From NCBI GenBank assembly GCA_038131595.1, contig JAYPPR010000008.1, forward strand, positions 1,674,001 to 1,738,000: DNA of 64,000 nt, in the 5' to 3' direction. The stretch is from UBA9926 sp038131595. GTDB lineage: Bacteria; Pseudomonadota; Gammaproteobacteria; Pseudomonadales; Azotimanducaceae. The notes under the pieces were generated by a model. It was not told the DNA's origin and did not search any database. It saw only the letters and a list, made by a program, of their open reading frames with translations. The position numbers were made by a program, and so were the translations under genes. Shown in pieces: positions 20,301 to 28,907 of the stretch; the stretch's first letter is position 1, and each line of letters begins with the position of its first letter.

Positions 20301-21304
20301 TCCACTCCGGTGGAAGCCTTGATTGACTATTTGGCTCTCACTTCTGAGGACGATGGTGATCCTTTGCAGGGCGTTCAAAGTGAGGACCTTGTCCCGATTC
20401 ATGTGGACGTGCGCTCCCTGATACTGGACGAAGAGGACTACGGTCAATGGATGTTTGATGTCAGTCCTGGTGAATCGACGGTGTTGATTGAAAATTTAGT
20501 AGCCAATGTGAAAGGAATGGTGATTGCTGGAAGCGCCCCGCTGTACTGGGACCCCTCTTCTGAATTGCCGTTTACCAAATTTGAGGGATCCATTGATATT
20601 GCAGATGTGAAATCCTCGCTAGAGGCATGGGGTTTTGCCGCCGGGCTTGAAGGCGCAGATTTCTCCTTTAACGGATCATTTGAGTGGCCTGGCTCGCCCT
20701 TGAATATCGAAGAAAATGACTTAACTGGGTCGCTCGCGTTCACAGGAGGAAAAGGACGGGTTGTTCAAGCGGATGCCTCCTCTGGTGCCCTGAAGTTGTT
20801 AGGGATATTCGACTTTGCGGAGATCGCCCAAAGGCTCAGCCTGGATCTCGCTAATGTGCTTGGTGATGGCCATGCCTTTAACGCTATGCAAGGCAGTTTC
20901 TCGATGACGCCTGGTCTCATAAAGACCAACGAACCGATAGTTATGTCTGGTCCAGGAGCCAACTAACGTTCGCAGGTGATCTTTCGCTCCCAAGCGAGGC
21001 GATCGATTACGACTTAGTGGTGACACTACCACTCAATAAAAATTTACCTTGGTATGCCGCATACAGTGCGATCGCGACGGGTCCGCTTGTCGGAGCTGGT
21101 GTTCTTATCGCCCAGCAGGTGTTCAGGGATCAAATAGATGAGCTCACAAGTTTAAAGTATGAAATTAACGGATCTCTTGAGGACCCGTCCGTCGAATTGG
21201 TGTCGGTATTTGATGCCTCGCTACGCGATACGAATGAAGCGGTACCGGAACCTGCGCCAGCAGAAACGACCGGAGGCTCAAGCGAGGGACAGGGCAATGA
21301 CTGA
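17382..21304 (+). pseudogene. yhdP: YhdP-family AsmA-like envelope protein, four frameshifts
   Basis: A very long (about 1,300-residue) inner-membrane-anchored periplasmic protein of the YhdP/TIGR02099 family, implicated in phospholipid transport to the outer membrane. The N-terminal helix is about residues 11-32. The coding path is 17382-18610, then 18610-19797, a short stretch to about 19888, then to 20966, then to 21304. Each change is consistent with one lost base (for example TTA to TA at about 20968). Between breaks the sequence is clean. The end overlaps the start of the nitrilase gene by eight bases. Position between rng and nit is conserved. Confidence 0.85.
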
Positions 21305-22111
21305 AGCGGGCGCAGTCCAAGCTGCCTCTAAGTGTCGCGTTACCGTCGTGCAAATGACCAGCAGCCACAATGTGACAACCAGTCTCAATCAGCTTGATGC
21401 ATTGGTTCGCGAGGTCGAGCCCAGCTCGGTTGATGCCATTTTCCTTCCAGAAAACTTCGCTGCGCTAGCGGCGAGCGATGTGCTTTCCATCGGGCAATCC
21501 GAGTCCGCTTATTTTTTGGAGGCTCAGGGCAACAGCCCTTATAAGTCGGAGATTTTGCCCATGATCTGCGCATTAGCACGCGCGAAAAGGACCTGGGTGT
21601 TTGCAGGGACGATGCCGTTGGCGGTTCGCCCAGACAACACCTATATTGAAGATGGTCGTGTGAGAGCCGCTTCATTGGTCGTCGACCCAGCAGGCAATAT
21701 CGTAGCGAGGTACGACAAAATGCATCTCTTCGATGTGGAAGTGAGCGACACAACGAAGGTGTACCGCGAATCTGCAACCTTTGAACCAGGCGATCAGCCC
21801 TTGGTCGCTAAAACGCCATTCGCTACCATCGGTCTTAGTGTTTGTTATGACCTCCGCTTTCCTAAGCATTATCTTGATTTGACCAAGCTCGGCGCCAATG
21901 TCATCGCAGTGCCTTCAGCATTTACGCGACCCACGGGAGCCGCTCACTTCGAGGCCCTCGTTAGAGCGAGAGCAATAGAAAATGCCACTTTTGTGATCGC
22001 GGCCTGTCAAAGTGGAGATCATGATAGTGGAAGGCAGACCTACGGCCACTCTATGGTGGTAAGTCCATGGGGGAAGTCATAGATCTCCTTGAAAACGAGC
22101 CAGACTTTTGA
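21297..22111 (+). pseudogene. Nitrilase-family carbon-nitrogen hydrolase, frameshifted and truncated
   Basis: Homologue of the gammaproteobacterial Nit protein between yhdP and tldD. I chose the ATG at 21297 because it overlaps the yhdP stop. The Glu-Lys-Cys triad is visible: glutamate in FLPENFAAL, lysine in YDKMHLFD and cysteine in SVCYDLRFP. Nit1-like enzymes repair deaminated glutathione. At the G5 run 22069-22073 one lost G ends the frame at 22082. The restored frame reads SPWGEVIDLLENEPDF and stops at 22109, about 30-40 residues short of normal. tldD should follow and is absent, so a deletion edge probably lies here. Confidence 0.82.
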
Positions 22112-22167
22112 CCCTCGAGCTAGATTGACCGAGCTCGAAACAATTAGGTCAAATTCCTTCTTGGCGT

Positions 22168-22726
22168 TTACATGAGGTGTTGATCGGCGAGTGTTTTGAG
22201 ATAAGAGAACACCGCTTTTGATGCGGCAGTGGATCCAGCGCGCTGGGATGGGGGTGGACAGCCTGGATTCCTTGTTAGACGCAGACTCTGCTTGTGCGAT
22301 CGACAGTTCTCTCTGAGCCTTCCTAACAAGGAGCATAAGGTGCTGACGATCAACGTTGGGAAAATAATCAGAAATTTCTGCAACCACCTCAGCATCTGAC
22401 TCTATGAGTCTCGTTCGATAGTGCTCGAGCTTGGCGATTAAGGTTTTATGCTCGGGAGACGAGCTATCAAAACGCAGCGCGATGGCCCTCACATCAGATA
22501 ATTCAAGTTTTCTGAGTTGCCGGCTGATATATTCCAGTTGGCGCTTTCGCGCGTTGCCCTTTGTAATTTTTTGATAGGTCGCAATAGCATCAATGATCTT
22601 GGGGTAGGGAATCAGCGCTAACTGACTGCTTTTTAATGCGCACAAGCGCTCAGCTAGTTTGGAAATTTCGGCAGCGTCCCTTTTTTCTTGGGATTTGCTA
22701 GGTGCCTCTGGCTCAAAGTCTGTCAT
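22168..22726 (-). pseudogene. darP: DarP (YjgA), ribosome biogenesis factor, one frameshift
   Basis: DarP (formerly YjgA/DUF615) promotes late maturation of the 50S subunit. The first ATG within a good context is at 22726 (MTDFEPEAPSKSQEKR). The family traits are seen: SKSQEKR, RQLEYISRQLRKL and DRQHLMLLVRKAQRE. Near 22250 the frame changes; the continuing frame reads KAVFSYLKTLADQ and stops at 22168, matching the normal end (FxYLREL type). Total length about 186 residues is right. In relatives darP lies between tldD and pmbA on the opposite strand; both neighbours are missing here. Confidence 0.85.
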
Positions 22727-22735
22727 AGGCAAAGT

Positions 22736-22998
22736 TTACGCGTAAAAGTAGGTGGCTAGACCAAGGAATGATAAAAATCCTACGACATCAGTGATGGTTG
22801 TAAGGACCACCATTACAGTAACAGCAGTGTCGATTTGGAGCGAGGTAAGGATTTTCGGAAGGAGCGAGCCACTAGAGGCGGCGATGGTGATGTTGAGTAC
22901 AATTGCAACTCTAGATCGCCAAGTAGTGATCGAATTTGAGAGGGATTATCCGCTTGAATAGCGTCGTGTAGCGCAGCGCTAAAAGTATCCTCTTCCAC
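22736..22998 (-). pseudogene. mgtE: Remnant of magnesium transporter mgtE with large internal deletion
   Basis: Only about 87 codons of a gene normally near 450 codons. A GTG start three bases after ptsO gives VEEDTFSAALHDAI and RSLLGDLE, the start of the MgtE cytoplasmic N domain. The sequence then passes straight, in another frame, into AIVLNITIAASSGSLLP and LTTITDVVGFLSFLG, the last two membrane helices of MgtE, ending at TAA 22736. Roughly 1.1 kb encoding the CBS domains and first helices is missing. mgtE after ptsO is usual in Marinobacter and Cellvibrionales relatives. This is the clearest internal deletion in the window. Confidence 0.82.
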
Positions 22999-23001
22999 GG
23001 T

Positions 23002-23274
23002 CTAAGCGTCTTTCTCGCCGAAGCTTTCAGCGAAGAGTTCAGTGAGTGCAATGCTTGCAGCCAACGCGTCCTCGCCGTCGCATCGAAGGATCAACTCAGT
23101 TCCTTTGGATGCCTCGAGCAGTAACAGCTCCATGATGTTGTTGCCGTTTGCAATCTGGCCCGTTTTCTCAAACGTCACCGCGGCATTGAACTGGCGGCCC
23201 AGATTAACAATGGCGGTGGCGGACCTGGCGTGCAGCCCGCGGGGGTTTTCAACGACTAACGTGGTGGTGACCAT
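23002..23274 (-). CDS. ptsO: HPr-like phosphocarrier of the nitrogen PTS (NPr)
   Basis: 90 residues. NPr passes phosphate from EI-Ntr to PtsN. The phosphorylatable histidine sits in GLHARSAT, and NGNNIMELLLLEAS is the helix with the regulatory-serine position of the family. It is the last intact gene of the rpoN-ptsN-rapZ-ptsO series. Ten bases separate it from rapZ. Confidence 0.94.
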   Translation of the reverse strand: MVTTTLVVENPRGLHARSATAIVNLGRQFNAAVTFEKTGQIANGNNIMELLLLEASKGTELILRCDGEDALAASIALTELFAESFGEKDA

Positions 23275-23283
23275 GCTCGGCAG

Positions 23284-24171
23284 TTAGACGCCTTCAATTT
23301 CCCGATGGCGCGTGATGACTTGCTCTCCTTCAGCTAGGAAAAAGCGGCTTAAAGCATTAACAAAGTAGACACTGCGATGCTGACCGCCAGTGCACCCAAT
23401 CGCAATACTGATATAACTTCGATTGCTCGCTTTGAGGCTCGGCAGCCATTTCTGAATGAAGCGGATAAGGTCTGCTCTCATATCTAAGATGTCATCGTGT
23501 TGCTCGAGGAAGTCAACGACTTCCTGGTCAAGTCCGGTTAGCGCACGTAATCCAGCTTCCCAGTGGGGGTTGGGAAGTGAGCGGACATCGAAGACAAAAT
23601 CGGCATCCACTGGAACCCCTCTTTTAAAGGCAAAGGATTCGAACAGTAAGCTGCAGCGGTGGTCCGTTTCGGCGACTCTAGCGCGAACCTCTTCTCTTAG
23701 TTGATGTAACGATAAATTGGTGGTGTCGATCTTGAGTGAGGCCATAGACGCTAAGCCGTCGAGCAACGATGATTCTCGCTCAAGCGCTTCTTTTAGGTCG
23801 ACTGCGGCAGTACTGAGTGGGTGCTTGCGCCTGGTTTCGCTAAATCTTTGAATGAGTGTCGCTGTTCGAGCATCAAGAAAAACAATGGTTAGCGTGATGT
23901 CCTTGATCCGCGCAAGGACCTCGGGGAAAGCCTCTAGATCCTGAGGGGTATTTCGAGCATCGATACTGATGGCGATCCGTTCTGGCAACGCATGCGCTTT
24001 TGACTTCTCGAGTAGTGGTTCAGTGAGAGAGGCTGGGAGATTGTCGACCGAGTAAAAGCCCAGGTCTTCAAGCACGTTGAGGGCGGTACTTTTTCCTGAA
24101 CCTGACCGACCCGATATGATGACCAAGTGTGTGGTCTGGCGCGTTGAGGTTGCCTCTTCGGCAACGCTCAT
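23284..24171 (-). CDS. rapZ: RNase adapter protein / nucleotide-binding protein RapZ
   Basis: 295 residues, full length. In Escherichia coli RapZ directs RNase E to the GlmZ small RNA and so controls glucosamine-6-phosphate synthase. A Walker A (GRSGSGKST) lies near the N-terminus, and the conserved FKRGVPVDADFVFDVRSLPN and IGCTGGQHRSV motifs are present. It starts inside the ptsN stop codon (4-base overlap). No frame break. Confidence 0.95.
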   Translation of the reverse strand: MSVAEEATSTRQTTHLVIISGRSGSGKSTALNVLEDLGFYSVDNLPASLTEPLLEKSKAHALPERIAISIDARNTPQDLEAFPEVLARIKDITLTIVFLDARTATLIQRFSETRRKHPLSTAAVDLKEALERESSLLDGLASMASLKIDTTNLSLHQLREEVRARVAETDHRCSLLFESFAFKRGVPVDADFVFDVRSLPNPHWEAGLRALTGLDQEVVDFLEQHDDILDMRADLIRFIQKWLPSLKASNRSYISIAIGCTGGQHRSVYFVNALSRFFLAEGEQVITRHREIEGV

Positions 24172-24629
24172 TCGGTAGACTCCTCACGGACAGCAGCTAA
24201 ATAGAGTTCCTGCGCGGTACTCGCTTGCCGAAGCCGCTGTCTAAATGCCGAGTCATTGAAACGCTTCATCAGCATTGAGAGCACAGCAAGGTGCTGGTCG
24301 GTCTGTCGCTCTGGTACGACAACATAAAAGAGCGTTGAGACAGGTTCATCATCAATGGCTTCAAATTCGATGGGTTCACTCAACGTGACCAAGGCTCCGA
24401 CAATGCCGCTGCAGGTTGGTAATTTGCAGTGGGGTAATGCAATGCCGTGACCAAGGCCTGTCGGGCTAATTTTTTCCCGAGCGATTAATGAACGATAGAG
24501 ATCTGCCTCCTCGATTCGAGGCTCAGATTCTGCAATGAATTGCGCGCCATGCTCGATAGCCCGCTTCTTGCTGCTTACGTTGAGTCCGCAATAGGTTCTA
24601 GCTGGGGATAGGATGGAGGCGATGCGCAT
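24168..24629 (-). CDS. ptsN: Nitrogen-regulatory PTS IIA protein
   Basis: 153 residues. PtsN (EIIA-Ntr) receives phosphate from NPr on the histidine in GIALPHCK. It regulates potassium transport and other functions instead of sugar uptake. TGLGHGIALPH and YVVVPERQTDQHL are family motifs. In nearly all relatives hpf lies between rpoN and ptsN; here only 74 bases separate them and no hpf is present. Confidence 0.95.
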   Translation of the reverse strand: MRIASILSPARTYCGLNVSSKKRAIEHGAQFIAESEPRIEEADLYRSLIAREKISPTGLGHGIALPHCKLPTCSGIVGALVTLSEPIEFEAIDDEPVSTLFYVVVPERQTDQHLAVLSMLMKRFNDSAFRQRLRQASTAQELYLAAVREESTE

Positions 24630-24703
24630 TGGGTGGATGGTCTCGATGTCCGCCCGAATTATAGCAATCTCAAACGACGACTGGGAGAGCGTTAGCAGGC
24701 GAT

Positions 24704-26317
24704 TTATGTGAGTTCTTTCCGCTCATTAGAGGGTGGGATCATCATCGCTTCTCGGTACTTGGCAACGGTTCGGCGAGCAACATTGATGTTTTGATCGGCT
24801 AAGAGCGCGGCGATCTTATTGTCCGATAACGGCTTACGCGTATTTTCCTCAGCTACCAGTTTTTTGATCAGCGCGCGAATCGCCGTGGACGACACTTCGC
24901 CACCAGAATGAGTGCTGACATGGGATGAGAAAAAGTATTTCAGTTCGTAGATACCGAGCGGCGTGTCGATGAACTTCTGAGTGGTGACCCGCGATATGGT
25001 TGATTCATGGAGCCCCACTGCCTCAGCAATATCATGGAGAACCAACGGTCGCATCCCTTGATCTCCTTGTTCCAGAAAGTCTTTTTGAACCCTCATGATT
25101 TCGGTGGATACCTTGAGCAGCGTCTCGTTCCGCTGCTGCAAACTCTTGATAAACCATCTGGCTTCCTGCATTTGCTCTTTGAGGTACGACTGGTCTGGGC
25201 TCGTATCATTCCTCTTGATCAACGCCGAGTACTCGGGGTTGACCCGAATCTTGGGGTTAATGCTTGGATTGATTTCAACGACCCAGCCTGACTCGCTGCG
25301 TCGCACCATGACATCAGGTTCCACGTATTGCGATGCATTGTCGGCGTATTCGCTGCCTGGTTTTGGGTTGAGCGATTTAATTAATTCGATTGACTCGCTA
25401 AGTGCGCTCTCTTGCACTTTGAGTTTCCGGGTGAGCGTAGCGAAATCTCTCGTTCCGAGTAGCGGTAAGTGGTCTGTAATCAGCTCGATCGCAAGTTCGC
25501 GCGCGCCAATTGTTTTCGGCAGCGCTTGTAACTGGATGAGCAAACACTCCTGCAGGCTGCGGTGGGCAACGCCCAGAGGGTCAAGATGCTGAACGAGATG
25601 CAAAACCGCCTCGATTTCATCCATTTCAAGCAGCCAGTCGGCAGGCGCGCTCTCTAAAATGTCGTCGAGTTCAATGGTCAATAACCCTTCTGCATCTAGG
25701 CCATCAAGAATATGCCAAGCGATAAAGGCGTCGCGTTCGCTGAGGTCAAGCAATTCCAATTGGGAGAGAAGATGCTGCGCCAACGTTTGCGATTGTGTCC
25801 TTGACTCCATCGGATCGTAGTCGTCCGAGACGGGTGCACCGGACCCCATGCTGATGGGCTCGAATACATCATCCCAATTTGAATCCACCGCCAAGTCTTC
25901 TTGCAAGTTGCTGGACTCGATTAGATCTACAGCGTCTTGTTCGCCAGTTTCGGAAAGGTCCTCACCGGTCGATTCACTTTGCTGCAGGCTATCAGCGATT
26001 ACGCCTTCTTCAGTTTCACCCGCGTTATCGATGTTGGATTCACCGGAGTCATTGTCAATCTGCTCATTAGTTAGTGGCTCGCCCTCATTGGTGGGCATGT
26101 CGTCAGGGATGCCGTCGTCTGAGAACTCGGTTTCTTCAGGAGAGGGCTCGTTTTGTTCATCATATTCCTCGAGCATAAGATTTGAGTCGAGCGCATCCTG
26201 GATCTCTTGTTGGAGATCCAACGTGGACAGTTGCAGCAACTTAATCGCCTGTTGTAACTGAGGCGTCATTCGGAGCTGCTGTCCGAGTTTGAGAGAAAGT
26301 GAAGGTTTCAGCGCCAT
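24704..26317 (-). CDS. rpoN: RNA polymerase sigma-54 factor
   Basis: 537 residues, normal length. The Gln/Leu-rich region I (LSLKLGQQLRMTPQLQQ) that contacts activators is at the N-terminus. An acidic region II follows (about residues 45-170), then the core-binding domain, the helix-turn-helix and the RpoN box ARRTVAKYRE near the C-terminus. Sigma-54 serves nitrogen, motility and stress promoters. The frame is intact. It lies 144 bases after lptB in the same direction. Confidence 0.97.
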   Translation of the reverse strand: MALKPSLSLKLGQQLRMTPQLQQAIKLLQLSTLDLQQEIQDALDSNLMLEEYDEQNEPSPEETEFSDDGIPDDMPTNEGEPLTNEQIDNDSGESNIDNAGETEEGVIADSLQQSESTGEDLSETGEQDAVDLIESSNLQEDLAVDSNWDDVFEPISMGSGAPVSDDYDPMESRTQSQTLAQHLLSQLELLDLSERDAFIAWHILDGLDAEGLLTIELDDILESAPADWLLEMDEIEAVLHLVQHLDPLGVAHRSLQECLLIQLQALPKTIGARELAIELITDHLPLLGTRDFATLTRKLKVQESALSESIELIKSLNPKPGSEYADNASQYVEPDVMVRRSESGWVVEINPSINPKIRVNPEYSALIKRNDTSPDQSYLKEQMQEARWFIKSLQQRNETLLKVSTEIMRVQKDFLEQGDQGMRPLVLHDIAEAVGLHESTISRVTTQKFIDTPLGIYELKYFFSSHVSTHSGGEVSSTAIRALIKKLVAEENTRKPLSDNKIAALLADQNINVARRTVAKYREAMMIPPSNERKELT

Positions 26318-26461
26318 GACTAAATCATACTTTGGGGGGAGCGTGATTAGAATGAATCTGTAAGGATTGTACGAGGATGCAAGTTAGAAGGGGGCAATGG
26401 ACCGGACTAATTCGCCCATTCGCGGCCACTTGCCGCTATTTGTTTCTTTCTATTGTCCTGA

Positions 26462-27208
26462 TCAAAGCCTAAAGTCATCGCCCAGGTAAACCGACTTCAC
26501 CACTTCATGATCGAGAATGTCGGCAGCAGATCCCTCTGCGATGAGCGATCCATCGTTGACAATGTATGCTCGCTGGCAGATGTCCAGTGTTTCCCTTACG
26601 TTGTGATCGGTGATCAATACGCCAATCCCACGGGCTGCAAGCTGGCGAATCATGGCTTTGATGTCACCAACAGATATGGGGTCGACGCCTGCAAACGGCT
26701 CATCGAGCAATAGAAACCTTGGCTCGCATGCAAGGGCTCTGGCAATCTCAGCTCGTCTTCGCTCGCCGCCGCTAAGGGCCATGCCTAAGGCTGAAGCGAC
26801 ATGATCTAGCTTGAACTCGTTGATCAGTGCGTCTGTTTTAGATAGCCGTTCATGTGGTTCGAGGTCGGTCACTGTTTCCAAGATAGCGAGGATGTTGTCT
26901 CTAACGCTAAGTTTTCTGAAGATGCTGGGTTCTTGGGGGAGGTATCCCAGCCCTAACCTGGCTCTCGCATCCATGGGCGCTTGGGTGATCACTTGTTTGC
27001 CAAGGTGAATGGATCCTTGATCGGCTTTGATGAGACCAGCGATCATATAGAAGCAGGTGGTTTTACCTGCGCCATTTGGACCAAGGAGTCCCACCACTTC
27101 CCCCTGACGGATTGAGAGCGAGACGTCTTTCACCACAACACGCGTGCCAAACCGTTTTCTAATTCGGTGGGCCTCTAATGCGCTCAGGCCTGTCTCGCCC
27201 GTCGTCAT
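26462..27208 (-). CDS. lptB: Lipopolysaccharide export ATPase
   Basis: 248 residues. LptB powers extraction of LPS from the inner membrane by LptFG. Walker A GPNGAGKT, signature LSGGERRR and Walker B LLLDEPFAGVDP are all normal, followed by a switch histidine (TDHNVRETL). It overlaps lptA by 4 bases. The lptC-lptA-lptB-rpoN order is the standard one. Confidence 0.96.
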   Translation of the reverse strand: MTTGETGLSALEAHRIRKRFGTRVVVKDVSLSIRQGEVVGLLGPNGAGKTTCFYMIAGLIKADQGSIHLGKQVITQAPMDARARLGLGYLPQEPSIFRKLSVRDNILAILETVTDLEPHERLSKTDALINEFKLDHVASALGMALSGGERRRAEIARALACEPRFLLLDEPFAGVDPISVGDIKAMIRQLAARGIGVLITDHNVRETLDICQRAYIVNDGSLIAEGSAADILDHEVVKSVYLGDDFRL

Positions 27209-27729
27209 AGTGGGTTGTCCGAGTTGGGGTTGATCGTGAGATTCACCCGGTCTGAAGGACTGTCTCCGCTTTCCAATTTAAAAATGCCCCGGGTGACGTC
27301 GTAACTCAACTTATCGCCCCTGTATCGGTCTTGTCCTAACGCTAAAGTTGCGTTGCCGCTCAAGATCAGCTGCTCCTCGCCAACCTTGTACTCAATGGTT
27401 AGAGCGCTGGCTTCGATCGACTCAAGCTTCTGGCTTGGGGCTTGGGTGAAGCTGGCTAGATCGTTTGAGCCCGCTCGACCCGTTGCGACAATCGTCGTGA
27501 CGGTATTGTCTTGGCTGGTTAGCTGAACTTCGTGGGCGTTAATTTGCAGTGCTCCTTGGGTGATTCGAACATTGCCTGAGTAGGTGGAAAGGCCCTCTAA
27601 CTCGCTCACGATTGCTTGGTCGGCTTGAATATTGATGGGCAGCGGTTGGGCGTTGTCGGCACCTAGCGGTGAGCTGAACCAGGTGAAGGTGAACAGCGCG
27701 AGGCAGCGGAAGCGGTTGTTTCGGATCAT
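27205..27729 (-). CDS. lptA: Periplasmic LPS transport protein LptA
   Basis: 174 residues with a signal peptide (CLALFTFTWFSSPLGADN). An OstA-type jellyroll follows: INIQADQAIVSELEGLSTYSG and ALQINAHEVQL repeat the characteristic beta strands. LptA oligomers bridge LptC to the outer-membrane LptDE complex. It overlaps lptB. The 104-base space to lptC is longer than the usual overlap of these genes, so the start or the spacer may be affected by indels. Confidence 0.93.
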   Translation of the reverse strand: MIRNNRFRCLALFTFTWFSSPLGADNAQPLPINIQADQAIVSELEGLSTYSGNVRITQGALQINAHEVQLTSQDNTVTTIVATGRAGSNDLASFTQAPSQKLESIEASALTIEYKVGEEQLILSGNATLALGQDRYRGDKLSYDVTRGIFKLESGDSPSDRVNLTINPNSDNPL

Positions 27730-27833
27730 GCTGGGTGAGGTCTACGGAATTGAGACGAGTCTACCATGTGATGTCGGAATGGAAGTGGATCAAAAAGTGA
27801 CTGAGCGGTTGCTTGCTGATCAATTGGCCAGAC

Positions 27834-28466
27834 TCAATTCGATAGGCTCGGCCTTGTAATTTCAAGCCGTGTCGTAACAGGCTGGCTCGCTGAGCCTTTG
27901 AGTTCGAATTGACCTGAGTCGAGCCACGCTTGCATGCTGGATGCTCGTGTGACTGAATTCGAAGTCGTAATCACCACTGCTTCGTCACTCTGTGCTCTGC
28001 TTTCGTTCGCAAAAACGGTTAGCGCAGCTGTTGTGATCACAGTCTGAGTTCCATCTCTATGAAGACGGTTTGCATTGACCTCGTCCCAAAGTTCGACGGT
28101 TTCTTTTCGATATTCGCTTAATGGGAGCAGTCTCCCCGCGGTCGACTGGATACGCCAAGGGTTGGGCTCGCGCTCAATAAAGAGTGTGATTTTAGGTAAC
28201 TGCAGCGCGGTGACATCGGTCAGAGGATAGTGAGTAAACCGCTCTGCAGTAATCTGGCTTGCCAATATACCGCGCTGGTCGAATTGGGTGAGTGACGCGC
28301 GCTCAAGAAATAGATCTGGTTCATTCTTATTGAAAAGCAGTTCGTTTGATTGCTCGTCCTCCTCGACGATCGCTCCAATAACGACGCCCAGCAGTAGCAG
28401 AACGAGGGCTAGTATCCCTGCCCGAGCGCTTAGAATGCTCCCAGATGATGTCTCAGATACCTTCAC
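27834..28466 (-). CDS. lptC: LPS export protein LptC
   Basis: 210 residues with one N-terminal helix (about 14-33) and a periplasmic LptC domain. LFLERASLTQFDQRG and LWDEVNANRLHRDG are the characteristic strands. LptC anchors the LPS bridge to LptBFG. A GTG start at 28466 is used. In relatives kdsC and kdsD lie just upstream on the same strand; neither is found in the 208 bases before ibaG. Confidence 0.9.
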   Translation of the reverse strand: MKVSETSSGSILSARAGILALVLLLLGVVIGAIVEEDEQSNELLFNKNEPDLFLERASLTQFDQRGILASQITAERFTHYPLTDVTALQLPKITLFIEREPNPWRIQSTAGRLLPLSEYRKETVELWDEVNANRLHRDGTQTVITTAALTVFANESRAQSDEAVVITTSNSVTRASSMQAWLDSGQFELKGSASQPVTTRLEITRPSLSN

Positions 28467-28674
28467 ACGATGTCCAAGTCGCTAAGAGGGCAGTGGACCG
28501 GCGCGGTCGACTTTATCCAGAGCGTTAAAACAAAATTTGATACGGGGGCTAAAGCATCAATCAAGCATCTTGTGTTCATTTGTGAAACCGATCAGTAGAA
28601 GGTTCGCTGGGCTCTGCTCAATCAGCGGTGTGGGGTGGTCATGTTATCATTAGCGGTTTTGAGGGAGTCAAGAC

Positions 28675-28902
28675 ATGGAAGCGGACGCCTTAAAAGCGCG
28701 TTTATCATCGGAGCTCAGCGCCGAATCTGTTGAGGTATCGCTCGACGGAGATCGTGCGGCCATTGTTGTGGTTGCCGACGTTTTTGAGGGGCTCTCTAGG
28801 GTCAAGCGTCAGCAGATGGTCTATCGATATCTTAATGATTCGATTACTTCTGGGGTTATTCATGCTGTGACGATCACCGCAAAAGCACCTTCCGAAAGAT
28901 AA
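28675..28902 (+). CDS. ibaG: BolA/IbaG-family protein
   Basis: 75 residues. IbaG is a small BolA-family acid-resistance factor that pairs with a monothiol glutaredoxin and binds a Fe-S cluster. GLSRVKRQQMVYRYL is the family helix-turn-helix-like segment. It is 5 bases before murA, the standard arrangement. The mla lipid-asymmetry genes that normally precede it are not here. A possible extended -10 (TGTTATCAT) lies in the spacer upstream. Confidence 0.93.
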   Translation: MEADALKARLSSELSAESVEVSLDGDRAAIVVVADVFEGLSRVKRQQMVYRYLNDSITSGVIHAVTITAKAPSER

Positions 28903-28907
28903 ATGAG

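Noticed and set aside
25848..26261. 137-codon plus-strand, serine-rich frame
   Set aside because: It is the antisense shadow of the acidic region of rpoN.
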